DNA from: DASVRA01 sp036388855 | Lineage (GTDB): Bacteria; Pseudomonadota; Alphaproteobacteria; Caulobacterales; Caulobacteraceae | Direction: 5' to 3' | Length of the DNA: 64,000 bases | Assembly: GCA_036388855.1 (NCBI GenBank) | Contig: DASVRA010000035.1 | Span: 1-64,000, forward strand | Shown here: positions 1 through 7,946 of the stretch, in pieces | How positions within the stretch are numbered: position 1 is the stretch's first letter | Layout: every line of letters starts with the position of its first letter | The notes under the pieces: model-generated | The model's database searches: none | What the model saw: the letters and a program-made list of their open reading frames with translations, nothing else | Told to the model about the DNA's origin: nothing | Program-made: the position numbers and the translations under genes

Positions 1-30
1 GGGGAAACGACATTCGACGAGGACGGGAAA

Positions 31-1113
31 CTACTCCGCAGCAACCCCCGCATTCGCAAACATATCCGGCTCACCCGAAGCGCCAGCTCCGTCATTCGCC
101 GCGTCCGACTTCGCCTTCTGCCGGCGGTCGAAGCTGTCCCACACTTCGTTCCAGTTCCCGCGCGTCGCCGCCTTCGAATATTCCGTCGCGCGGGTTTCGA
201 AGAAGTTGGCGTGCTCGACGCCGTTGAGCAAAGGCGCGAGCCAGGGGAGCGGGTGGTCGTCGATCATGTAGATGGGCTGGAAGCCCAATTGCCCCAGGCG
301 CCAGTCGGCGATGTAGCGGATGTACTTCTTGATCTCCTTGGGGGTCATGCCGTTGACGGGCCCCTGCTCGAACGCCAGGTCGATGAACGCATCCTCGAGG
401 CGGACGGTCTTCTGGCAGACGTCCATGATCTCTTCCTTGACCGATTTGGTCAGGCAATCGCGTTCCTTCACGAAGGTGTGGAACAGCTTGATGATGCCTT
501 CGCAGTGCAGGCTCTCGTCGCGCACCGACCAGCTGACGATCTGCCCCATGCCCTTCATCTTGTTGAAGCGCGGGAAGTTCATCAGCATCGCGAATGACGC
601 GAACAGCTGCAGTCCCTCGGTGAAGCCGCCGAACATGGCCAGCGTCCGGGCGATGTCCGCGTCGGTGTCCACGCCGAACGCCTGCATGTAGTCGTGCTTG
701 GCCTTCATCGCCTCGTAGTCGAGAAAGGCGCCGAACTCGCTCTCGGGCATGCCGATGGTCTCGAGCAGCAGGGCGTAGGCGGCGATGTGCACCGTCTCCA
801 TGTTGCCGAAGGCGGCCAGCATCATCTTCACCTCGGTCGGTTTGAACACCCGGCCGTAGCGCTCCATGTAGTTGTCCTGCACCTCGATGTCGGACTGGGT
901 GAAGAACCGGAAGATCTGGGTCAGCAGGTTGCGTTCGCCCGAACTCAGGCTGACCGCCCAGTCCTTGCAGTCCTCGCCCAGCGGGATCTCCTCGGGCAGC
1001 CAATGCACCTGCTGCTGCCGCTTCCACAGGTCGTATGCCCACGGATAGCGGAACGGCTTATAGGCGTGCGACGGGGTCAGCAGGCCAGGCGTGGCGGCGG
1101 CGGTCAGGCCCAT
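31..1113 (-). CDS. nrdB: Ribonucleoside-diphosphate reductase small (R2) subunit, class Ia
   Basis: Makes the tyrosyl radical used by NrdA to reduce ribonucleotides for DNA synthesis. Counting from an upstream in-frame Met at 1170, the diiron and radical signature is clear: Asp94, then Glu125, His128 and Tyr132 in the ETVHIAAY stretch, later FTEGLQL and DESLHCEG supply the other iron ligands. The spacing matches E. coli D84/E115/H118/Y122. I place the start at the ATG ending at 1113 because GAGGAG lies 7 bases upstream; this gives 360 aa. No nrdA is visible upstream; it may lie beyond the window edge. Candidate NrdR and DnaA sites lie upstream at 1207-1234. Confidence 0.93.
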   Translation of the reverse strand: MGLTAAATPGLLTPSHAYKPFRYPWAYDLWKRQQQVHWLPEEIPLGEDCKDWAVSLSSGERNLLTQIFRFFTQSDIEVQDNYMERYGRVFKPTEVKMMLAAFGNMETVHIAAYALLLETIGMPESEFGAFLDYEAMKAKHDYMQAFGVDTDADIARTLAMFGGFTEGLQLFASFAMLMNFPRFNKMKGMGQIVSWSVRDESLHCEGIIKLFHTFVKERDCLTKSVKEEIMDVCQKTVRLEDAFIDLAFEQGPVNGMTPKEIKKYIRYIADWRLGQLGFQPIYMIDDHPLPWLAPLLNGVEHANFFETRATEYSKAATRGNWNEVWDSFDRRQKAKSDAANDGAGASGEPDMFANAGVAAE

Positions 1114-1206
1114 GGCGGGGCTCCTCGGAATCGTTTTCGCTTCGGCCGCATTAGGCGGTGTCCACAGCACGGCGTCTACTAAGTTCTGCTATCGAAGCAC
1201 GGATGC

Positions 1207-1222
1207 CCACAAGATATGGTGT
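1207..1222 (-). promoter_or_regulatory. Candidate NrdR box upstream of nrdB
   Basis: CCACAAGATATGGTGT matches 13 of 16 positions of the NrdR-box consensus acaCwAtATaTwGtgt as I recall it. It lies about 95 bases upstream of the nrdB start, the usual place for this repressor of ribonucleotide reductase genes. NrdR boxes normally occur in pairs three helical turns apart; the expected partner near 1176-1191 matches only about half the positions, so the pair is not convincing. Confidence 0.45.
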
Positions 1223-1225
1223 CGC

Positions 1226-1234
1226 AGTGGATAA
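1226..1234 (-). promoter_or_regulatory. Candidate DnaA box upstream of nrdB
   Basis: AGTGGATAA matches 8 of 9 positions of the DnaA box TGTGGATAA and lies just beyond the candidate NrdR box. DnaA control of nrd operons is known in E. coli; here it is only an inference from position. Confidence 0.3.
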
Positions 1235-1286
1235 CCGCGAGTCCTCCCCTCCCCTCTAGACCCTCCGTCCCGCGCCTCCTAAAGCA

Positions 1287-2156
1287 GTGGCCGTGCTGCC
1301 GCTCGCCCTCGACACCTCCACCTACGAGCGGCTCGCCGGCGAGATCGCCGACCCCGCCGCCGCCATGGCCTCCAGCCGCCCCATGCTCGACACTCAGGCC
1401 GTCACTGCCCGGCTGGAGGCGGCGATCCGCGCCGCCCGCCCGTTCTCCATGCTCCGCGTCAACGACGGCGAGGGCTACTACATGGGCTGGCCGGACATCA
1501 CCCCGCGGCAGAACCTGGTCCGCAGCCTGCAGAACCACCTCGGCCGCTCCGACCTCTCCGAAACCGAGCTCGACGGCATCTGCGAGGGCATCCGCCAGGC
1601 CGTGGCCAACGCCGATATCGTCGGCGTCTACGCCAAGGCCGAGATCAACGCCTTCTCCATCCCTCGCCTGGTGATCGAGCGGCGGGGCTTGGCGGGCCCG
1701 CGGACCGAGTTCTGCCGCGCCAGCATCCACCGCAATCTGCAGGAGGAGGGCTGCTTCGACCGCCTGCTTGGCGGGCTCGACTGGCTGGGCCTGGTCTCCA
1801 CCCACGACCTTTCGCGCGAGCTTGAACGCCGTTTCGGCGTCGGCCGCGTGGAGTGGTTCCCGGTGCCGGGGCAGGCCCGCACCTCCGAAGAGGGGAACGC
1901 GGCCGACACCGGCCACTTTCCCGGCCGCTTCGAGGCGCTGCGCCGGGAATTGCAGCCGCCAAAGCCCGGCGCCGTGTTCCTCCTGGGCGCGGGTTTCCTC
2001 GGCAAGATCTACGCCCGCTGGATCAAGGATCGGGACGGGATCGCGATCGACATCGGCTCCACGCTCGACGGCTGGGCCGGCAAGCCCACCCGCCGCTACC
2101 TGCGTCCCGGCAAGGCCTCCTCGTCGGAGACCGTGCTCGACCGCTACCGGCTCTAG
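1287..2156 (+). CDS. Putative GT-D fold glycosyltransferase-like protein
   Basis: 289 aa from a GTG start, soluble, with no signal peptide. Two blocks resemble the GT-D (DUF1792-type) fold: an N-terminal LRVNDGEGYYMGW near residues 55-67, like the RFGDGE nucleotide-sugar motif, and a C-terminal GAGFLGKIYARWIKDRDG followed by AIDIGSTLDGWAG. The family transfers sugars, but acceptor and donor cannot be read from sequence. It precedes a nucleotidyltransferase-like and a phosphoesterase gene on the same strand, spaced 36 bases. No ribosome site is obvious before the GTG; an in-frame ATG at 1364 would remove 26 residues but keep both motifs. Confidence 0.5.
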   Translation: MAVLPLALDTSTYERLAGEIADPAAAMASSRPMLDTQAVTARLEAAIRAARPFSMLRVNDGEGYYMGWPDITPRQNLVRSLQNHLGRSDLSETELDGICEGIRQAVANADIVGVYAKAEINAFSIPRLVIERRGLAGPRTEFCRASIHRNLQEEGCFDRLLGGLDWLGLVSTHDLSRELERRFGVGRVEWFPVPGQARTSEEGNAADTGHFPGRFEALRRELQPPKPGAVFLLGAGFLGKIYARWIKDRDGIAIDIGSTLDGWAGKPTRRYLRPGKASSSETVLDRYRL

Positions 2157-2192
2157 GAACCCCGCCCGCCGCGGCCCCGTTCATCCGGCCAC

Positions 2193-2969
2193 ATGACCGT
2201 CATCTACGACCCGCACCCGAGCCCCCCGCCCGAAGCCCGCGCCTTTTACGAGGAGAGCATCCGGCTCCTGAACGAGTCCGGCATCCCCTACCTGCTCTCG
2301 GGCACCTTCGCCGTCTCCGCCTATACCGGGATCGAACGCCCGACCAAGGACCTGGACGTCTTCTGCAAGGCGGGCGACTACCCGAAGATCCTCGCCTACT
2401 TCAAAGAGCGCGGCTACCGGATCACCGTCGAGGACGAGCGCTGGATCGCCAAGGTCTGGCAGGGCGAGCACTTCTTCGACGTGATCTACAACTGCTCCAC
2501 CGCCGATGTTCCGATCACCGACGCCTGGTTCGACGGAGACTACAGCTGCGAGGTCTACGGCTCGCGCGTGCGCATCACCCCGCCGACCGAGCTGATCTGG
2601 TCGAAGATGTTCATCCAGGACCGCTACCGCTACGACGGCGCCGACATCGCCCATGTGATCCTGAAGAAGTCCGCCGAAATCGACTGGAAGCGCCTGCTAG
2701 GCTACATGGAGCCATACTGGGAGGTGCTGCTGATCCACCTCCTGAACTTCCGCTTCATCTACCCCAGCGAGCGCAAGCTGCTGCCCCACTGGCTGATGGA
2801 AGAGATGATGGCGCGGCTGAATAGCCACATGACCGTGCCGACTTCCCACGTCCGCTCCTGCCGCGGCCGCCTGTTCAGCCCGCGCGACTACATCACCGAC
2901 ATCCGCGAGTGGGGCTTCGCCGACGCCGTGGGCAAAGGGTTGGAGGAGCGTCATGAGCCTATCGTCTGA
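2193..2969 (+). CDS. Nucleotidyltransferase-superfamily protein
   Basis: 258 aa. The motif LSGTFAVSAY followed by ERPTKDLDVFCK (about residues 35-58) is the helix-turn plus DxD pattern of the Pol-beta/MNT nucleotidyltransferase superfamily, with a third acidic residue likely in FFDVIYN near residue 95. Enzymes of this fold transfer NMP groups or are catalytically inactive; the substrate is unknown. The C-terminal half is helical and aromatic-rich without a recognised domain. Its end overlaps the next gene by 17 bases, suggesting co-translation with the metallophosphoesterase. It does not look like a toxin-antitoxin MNT/HEPN pair because no HEPN partner is present. Confidence 0.6.
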   Translation: MTVIYDPHPSPPPEARAFYEESIRLLNESGIPYLLSGTFAVSAYTGIERPTKDLDVFCKAGDYPKILAYFKERGYRITVEDERWIAKVWQGEHFFDVIYNCSTADVPITDAWFDGDYSCEVYGSRVRITPPTELIWSKMFIQDRYRYDGADIAHVILKKSAEIDWKRLLGYMEPYWEVLLIHLLNFRFIYPSERKLLPHWLMEEMMARLNSHMTVPTSHVRSCRGRLFSPRDYITDIREWGFADAVGKGLEERHEPIV

Positions 2970-3705
2970 CGTCGAAGCCGCCCCCGCCGCAGAGCGCGTC
3001 CGGGTCGCCGCCGTCGGCGATCTCCATGTGGGCGAGATGCACGTCCACCCCTACCGCGACCTGTTCGCCGAGGCTTCGCGCGAGGCGGACGTGCTGTGCC
3101 TGGCCGGCGACCTGACCAACTTCGGCAAGACCCGCGAGGCCGAGATCCTGGCCGAGGACCTGCAGGCCTGCACCATCCCGGTGGTCGGCGTGCTCGGCAA
3201 CCACGACTACGAGTGCGGCCAGCCCGAGGAGGTGATCCGCATCCTCTCCCAGGCCGGGGTCAAGGTGCTCCACGGCGAGGCCTATGAGGTGCGCGGCGTC
3301 GGCTTCGCCGGGGCCAAGGGCTTCGTCGGCGGCTTCGGCCGCTACATGCTGAGCCCCTTCGGCGAGCCCGAGATCAAGAGCTTCGTCCAGGAGGCGGTGA
3401 AGGACGCGAATGAACTGGAGAACTCCATCCGCATGCTGCGCACGGAACGTAGCGTGGTCGTCCTCCACTACGCCCCTGTCGCTGACACCGTCCAAGGCGA
3501 GCCGCCGGAGATCTTCCCCTTCCTCGGCTCCACCCGCCTGGCCGAAACCATCGACCGCTACGAGAACGTCGACTTGGTTGTCCACGGCCATGCCCACCGT
3601 GGCGCCTACCAAGGCAAGACCGCCCGCGGCGTCCCCGTCTACAACGTCGCCCTGCCGGTGCTCCGCACCTTAGGCGAGCGGCCATATGCGCTATTCGAGG
3701 TTTAA
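2953..3705 (+). CDS. Calcineurin-like metallophosphoesterase
   Basis: 250 aa with the complete metal-binding set of the family: GDLH (Asp23, His25), LAGDLTNFG, GVLGNHDYE, VVLHYAP and VVHGHAHRG. These coordinate a dinuclear metal centre for phosphomono- or diester hydrolysis. There is no signal peptide, so it is cytoplasmic. It overlaps the nucleotidyltransferase-like gene upstream, which suggests that the two act on related nucleotide or nucleotidylated substrates, though this is only context. The downstream carbonic anhydrase follows after 37 bases. Confidence 0.85.
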   Translation: MSLSSDVEAAPAAERVRVAAVGDLHVGEMHVHPYRDLFAEASREADVLCLAGDLTNFGKTREAEILAEDLQACTIPVVGVLGNHDYECGQPEEVIRILSQAGVKVLHGEAYEVRGVGFAGAKGFVGGFGRYMLSPFGEPEIKSFVQEAVKDANELENSIRMLRTERSVVVLHYAPVADTVQGEPPEIFPFLGSTRLAETIDRYENVDLVVHGHAHRGAYQGKTARGVPVYNVALPVLRTLGERPYALFEV

Positions 3706-3742
3706 CCCCACGCCGCCACCCCCCCTTTTCCTTCGAGGACGC

Positions 3743-4372
3743 ATGATCGACGAGTTGATCCGCAACAACCGCGCCTGGTCAAAGCGCGTCACCGCCGCCG
3801 ATCCCGACTTCTTCAAGCGACTGGAGGGCCAGCAGAGCCCCAAGTACCTGTGGATCGGCTGCGCCGACAGCCGCGTCCCCGCCAACGAGATCGTGGACCT
3901 CGCGCCCGGCGAGCTGTTCGTCCACCGCAACGTCGCCAACCTCGCCCCCCCCCAGGACGCTAATTACCTGTCGGTGCTGCAGTTCGCGGTGGAGGTGCTC
4001 CACGTCGAGGACATCATGGTGGTCGGCCACTACGGCTGCGGCGGAGTGGCGGCGGCGGTCGACGGCAAGCGCCACGGCCTGATCGACCACTGGCTCCACC
4101 CGATTCGCGAGGTCTGGGCCGAGAACCGCGAGGAGATCGAGTCTGCGCCCAAGGGCTCGCGCCTGGACCGCCTGTGCGAGCTCAACGTGATGCGCCAAGT
4201 GCGCAACGTCGCCTCCGACGTGATCGTCCGCGACGCCTGGGCTCACGGCCGGAAGGTCTGCGTCCACGGCTGGGTCTATTCGTTGTCGGATGGCTTGGTG
4301 CGTGACCTCGACTGCTCCATCTCCGGCATGGACGACGTGCTCCGGCGCTACGGCCCCAGCCTAAGCGCCTGA
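3743..4372 (+). CDS. can: Beta-class carbonic anhydrase
   Basis: Catalyses reversible hydration of CO2. Zinc ligands Cys40, His96 and Cys99 and the Asp42-Arg44 dyad are visible in CADSRVPA and GHYGCGG; 209 aa is normal for the bacterial beta class. The start is the ATG at 3743, preceded by GAGGA at 3735; an in-frame start at 3686 would overlap the upstream gene and add a proline-rich non-conserved stretch. Cytoplasmic, probably supplying bicarbonate for carboxylases. Confidence 0.93.
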   Translation: MIDELIRNNRAWSKRVTAADPDFFKRLEGQQSPKYLWIGCADSRVPANEIVDLAPGELFVHRNVANLAPPQDANYLSVLQFAVEVLHVEDIMVVGHYGCGGVAAAVDGKRHGLIDHWLHPIREVWAENREEIESAPKGSRLDRLCELNVMRQVRNVASDVIVRDAWAHGRKVCVHGWVYSLSDGLVRDLDCSISGMDDVLRRYGPSLSA

Positions 4373-4408
4373 TTTGGCGGCGTAAGCCGGCGGGCCTATA
4401 TCCGCCGC

Positions 4409-5236
4409 ATGGGCCGCCCCTTCATCAAGATGAACGGCCTCGGCAACGACTTCGTCGTCGTCGAGGCGGGCGCCGCGCCCTTCGCCCCGAGCCCCGCCCA
4501 TGTGCGCGCCATCGCTGACCGCGAGCACGGCGTCGGTTGCGACCAGCTGATCGCCATCGAACGCGGCGAGGGCCCTCACCCATTCATGCGCATCTGGAAC
4601 GCCGACGGCGGCGAGGTGGAGGCCTGCGGCAACGGCGCCCGCTGCGTCGCCTGGCTGCTGATGCAGGCCTCCGGCTCGAACGAAGCGGCGATCGACAGCC
4701 GCGCCGGGCTGCTGATTGCCCGCACAGTCGGCGATCGGAAGGTGACCGTGGACATGGGCGCCCCCCGGCTCGACTGGCGCGACATTCCCCTGGCTGAGGA
4801 GATGGACACGCGCGGCGTTGAGCTCCAAGTCGGACCCGTGGACGACCCGGTGCTGCACACGCCCGGCTGCGTCAGCATGGGCAACCCCCATGTGGTCTTC
4901 TTCGTCCCCGAGGGCGCCGAGTTCGACCCCGGCAAGGTCGGCCCCCTGATCGAGAACCACCCGCTGTTCCCGGAAGGGGTCAACGTCGGGTTCGCCCAAA
5001 TCGACGACCCCCGCCGCATCAGCCTTACCGTCTGGGAGCGCGGCGCGGGCCTGACCCAAGCCTGCGGCACCGCCGCCTGCGCCGCCGTGGTCGCCGCCCA
5101 CCGGCGGGGTCTTTCGGACCGCCGGGCCGAGGTGATGCTCCCCGGCGGCGCGCTGGAGATCGAGTGGCGCGAGGACGATGGCCACGTGCTGATGACCGGT
5201 CCGGTGGCGGTGGAGTTCACGGGCGCTCTGCCCTAA
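4409..5236 (+). CDS. dapF: Diaminopimelate epimerase
   Basis: Converts LL- to meso-diaminopimelate for lysine and peptidoglycan synthesis. The two active-site cysteines are in EACGNGARC (Cys73) and ACGTAACAAV near residue 218; the N-terminal NGLGNDF motif is also present, and 275 aa is the usual length. The coding frame ends 3 bases before the stop of the convergent methyltransferase gene. In related genomes I recall dapF next to mtaB; here an ICMT gene and an S9 peptidase lie between them. Confidence 0.96.
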   Translation: MGRPFIKMNGLGNDFVVVEAGAAPFAPSPAHVRAIADREHGVGCDQLIAIERGEGPHPFMRIWNADGGEVEACGNGARCVAWLLMQASGSNEAAIDSRAGLLIARTVGDRKVTVDMGAPRLDWRDIPLAEEMDTRGVELQVGPVDDPVLHTPGCVSMGNPHVVFFVPEGAEFDPGKVGPLIENHPLFPEGVNVGFAQIDDPRRISLTVWERGAGLTQACGTAACAAVVAAHRRGLSDRRAEVMLPGGALEIEWREDDGHVLMTGPVAVEFTGALP

Positions 5237-5239
5237 CGG

Positions 5240-5719
5240 CTACAGCGGCCCAAACCATCGCGGCGTCCGGGCGCAGAAGGCGTCATACTCCGCGCCGAAC
5301 CGCGCGCTGAGGTATCGCTCCTCCCGCTCGATCGCCAGCTTCTGCAGCAGCACCGGCAACGGCAAGGTCAGGATCAACAGCCAAGCCGCCGGCCAGGCTA
5401 GGCCGACGCCGCCAAGGAACATGGAAGCGCCGAGATACATCGGGTTGCGGCTGAACCGGTAAACGCCGTCGACGGAGAGCGCCGTGGCTCTTCCCGTCGG
5501 GTCCACCGGCGTGCCGGCGCGGGAGAACTGCGCCCGGGCGGTGTAGACCAGGATCAGCCCAGCCGCCGCCAGTCCCCCACCGGCGATGCGGAGCGCCGGC
5601 CACAAGCGCCCCAGCGGCAATGGCGCCAGCCAGCTGAGCGCCACCGCCGCAATGACCACGCCGAGCAACAGCAATGGCGGCCACGGAACGCGGTTGGGGC
5701 GGTCGAGGTCTTCGGCCAT
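5240..5719 (-). CDS. Isoprenylcysteine carboxyl methyltransferase-family membrane protein
   Basis: 159 aa integral membrane protein with about four hydrophobic segments and the ICMT/phospholipid-methyltransferase signature: GVYRFSRNPMYLG followed by a C-terminal REERYLSARFGAEYDAF block that binds S-adenosylmethionine. Bacterial members methylate small lipophilic substrates; this one's substrate is unknown. I chose the Met at 5719; an upstream in-frame start at 5767 adds only a basic, non-conserved leader. Convergent with dapF. Confidence 0.75.
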   Translation of the reverse strand: MAEDLDRPNRVPWPPLLLLGVVIAAVALSWLAPLPLGRLWPALRIAGGGLAAAGLILVYTARAQFSRAGTPVDPTGRATALSVDGVYRFSRNPMYLGASMFLGGVGLAWPAAWLLILTLPLPVLLQKLAIEREERYLSARFGAEYDAFCARTPRWFGPL

Positions 5720-5855
5720 GGCGCTCGGTCCCGGGAAACGGCGCTTTAGGGTAGCACGGGCGCCCACGCCGGGCGTATTCGGGCGAGATAACGTGACGCC
5801 CTTGCGCTCGGGCTATCCGGCGATAGGTTCCGCGCCAGTTTTGAGGATGTTTCCA

Positions 5856-7946
5856 ATGCGCTTCGTCTTGGCCGCCGCGGCGGCGCTGACCGCCTGCTCC
5901 ACCCTCGCGCTCGCCAAGCCTCCGGAGGGGCCTTCCCGCACCTTCCGCCCCGCCGACCTGTTCGGGCTGGAGTGGGCCAGCGATCCGCAGGCGCGTCCGG
6001 ACGGCGGCGCCATCGCTTACGTCCGCTCCACCCACGACATCATGACCGACAAGCCGCGCCGCTCCATCTGGCTGGTCGACCCCGCCACAGGCGCGCAGAC
6101 GCCGCTGGTCACCGGCGCGGCCTCGGCCTCCAATCCGCGCTGGTCGCCGGACGGCAAGCGGCTGGCCTACGTCTCGGCGGCCGAGGACGACCGCCCGCAG
6201 CTGTTCGTCCGCTACCTCGCCAACGGCGCCGCCGCACGCGTGGCCACCCTGCCCCAGGGGCCCAGCGACATCGCGTGGTCCCCGGACGGCCGCTTCCTCG
6301 CCTTCACCATGTTCGTGCCCGACGAGGGGGTGAACTTCGGCGCCCCGATGGCCAAGCCCGAGGGCGCCAAGTGGGCCGACCCGCTCAAGGTGATCACCCG
6401 CCTCCACTACCGCCAAGACAGCCGGGGCTATCTGAAGCCCGGCTACGACCATGTCTTCGTCGTGGCCGCCGACGGCGGCTCGCCCCGCCAGCTCACCTTC
6501 GGCGCCTACGACGACCAGGGGCCGCTGTCGTGGAGCGGCGACTCCCGCACGATCCTGTTCAGCTCCAACCGGGGCAAGGACCCCGAGCGCGACCCCCTGA
6601 ACTCCGAGGTGTTCCAGGTGTCGGTGACCGACGCCTCCGCCCGCGCCCTCACCACCCGCCGGGGCCCGGACGGCAACCCCCGCACCTCACCCGATGGCTC
6701 CAAGATCGCCTACATCGGCTGGGACGACCGGCTGCGCGGCTATGAGAACGCCCAGCTCTACGTGATGAACGCCGACGGCTCCGGCTCCCGCTCGCTCACC
6801 GCCGCCCTGGACCGCTCGGTGGACGACGTGCGCTGGGCCGCCGACGGCCGCAGCCTCTACATCCAATACGCCGACCGCGCCGTGACCAAGGTGGCCCGTG
6901 TCGGGCTGGACGGGCGCATCACCCCGGTGGCGGAGGGCGTAAGCGGCTCCGGCCTCGACCGCCCCTACAGCGGCGGCGAGTTCAGCGTGTCGAACAACGG
7001 TCTGGTCGCGCTCACCGTCGGCGCGCCCGATCACCCCTCCGACATCGGCGTAGCGGGCCGCGACGGCGCCCGCAGGCTGACCCGGCTCAACGAAGACCTG
7101 TTCGCCGGCAAGACCCTGGGACGGGTCGAGCGCCTCGCCGTCATGTCCACTTACGACAAGCGGCCGATCGACGCCTGGGTCGTCACCCCGCCGGGCTTCG
7201 ACCCCTCGCGCAAGTATCCCCTGATCCTGGAGATTCACGGCGGCCCGTTCGCCAGCTACGGCCCCTACTTCTCCACCGACTACCAGCTCTATGCGGCGGC
7301 CGGATACGTGGTGGTCTATTCCAACCCGCGCGGCTCCACTTCCTACGGGGAGGAGTTCGCCAACCAGATCCACCACGCCTACCCCGGCCACGACTACGAC
7401 GACCTGATGAGCGTGGTGGACGCCACGGTCGCCCGCGGCTTCGTCGATCCCGATCAGCTGTTCGTGACCGGCGGTTCGGGCGGCGGCGTGCTGACCACCT
7501 GGATCATCGGCAACACCAACCGCTTCAAGGCCGCGGTGGTGCAGAAGCCGGTGATCAACTGGTCGAGCTTCGTGCTGACCGCGGACGAATACAACGTCTA
7601 CGGCAAGTACTGGTTCGGGAAGATGCCCTGGGAGGACCCGCAGGGGTACTGGAAGCGCTCCCCGATCTCGCTGGTCGGCAACATCTCGACCCCGACCATG
7701 GTGGTGGTGGGCGAGGAGGACTACCGCACCCCCAGCAGCGAAGCCGAGCAGCTGTATCAGGCCCTACAACTGCGCGGCGTGCCGACCGCGTTCGTGAAGG
7801 TGCCGGGGGCCTCGCACGGCGGCATCGCGGCGCGCCCCTCGCAGTCGGGCGCCAAGGCCAACGCCATCATCGCCTGGTTCGACCGCTACCGCGCCGGCGC
7901 CGGTGCAACGCAGGCCGCCGCCGGGGCCGCGCCCGCCGCGCCATGA
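5856..7946 (+). CDS. Secreted S9-family (prolyl oligopeptidase-type) peptidase
   Basis: 696 aa. It starts with a Sec signal peptide of about 20 residues ending ALA before KPPEG. Then comes a WD40/TolB-like beta-propeller (repeated SPDGKR/SPDGRF/SPDGSK motifs, about residues 35-420) and a C-terminal alpha/beta-hydrolase domain. Catalytic serine is in TGGSGGGVLTTW, aspartate in VGEEDYRTP and histidine in GASHGG. Likely a periplasmic di- or oligopeptidase. GAGGA about 8 bases before the ATG supports this start. Its stop overlaps the mtaB start (ATGA), so the two genes are translationally coupled despite unrelated functions. Confidence 0.9.
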   Translation: MRFVLAAAAALTACSTLALAKPPEGPSRTFRPADLFGLEWASDPQARPDGGAIAYVRSTHDIMTDKPRRSIWLVDPATGAQTPLVTGAASASNPRWSPDGKRLAYVSAAEDDRPQLFVRYLANGAAARVATLPQGPSDIAWSPDGRFLAFTMFVPDEGVNFGAPMAKPEGAKWADPLKVITRLHYRQDSRGYLKPGYDHVFVVAADGGSPRQLTFGAYDDQGPLSWSGDSRTILFSSNRGKDPERDPLNSEVFQVSVTDASARALTTRRGPDGNPRTSPDGSKIAYIGWDDRLRGYENAQLYVMNADGSGSRSLTAALDRSVDDVRWAADGRSLYIQYADRAVTKVARVGLDGRITPVAEGVSGSGLDRPYSGGEFSVSNNGLVALTVGAPDHPSDIGVAGRDGARRLTRLNEDLFAGKTLGRVERLAVMSTYDKRPIDAWVVTPPGFDPSRKYPLILEIHGGPFASYGPYFSTDYQLYAAAGYVVVYSNPRGSTSYGEEFANQIHHAYPGHDYDDLMSVVDATVARGFVDPDQLFVTGGSGGGVLTTWIIGNTNRFKAAVVQKPVINWSSFVLTADEYNVYGKYWFGKMPWEDPQGYWKRSPISLVGNISTPTMVVVGEEDYRTPSSEAEQLYQALQLRGVPTAFVKVPGASHGGIAARPSQSGAKANAIIAWFDRYRAGAGATQAAAGAAPAAP

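Noticed and set aside
2193..3705. Toxin-antitoxin module of the MNT/HEPN type
   Set aside because: The partner is a metallophosphoesterase, and no HEPN motif (Rx4-6H) protein is present.
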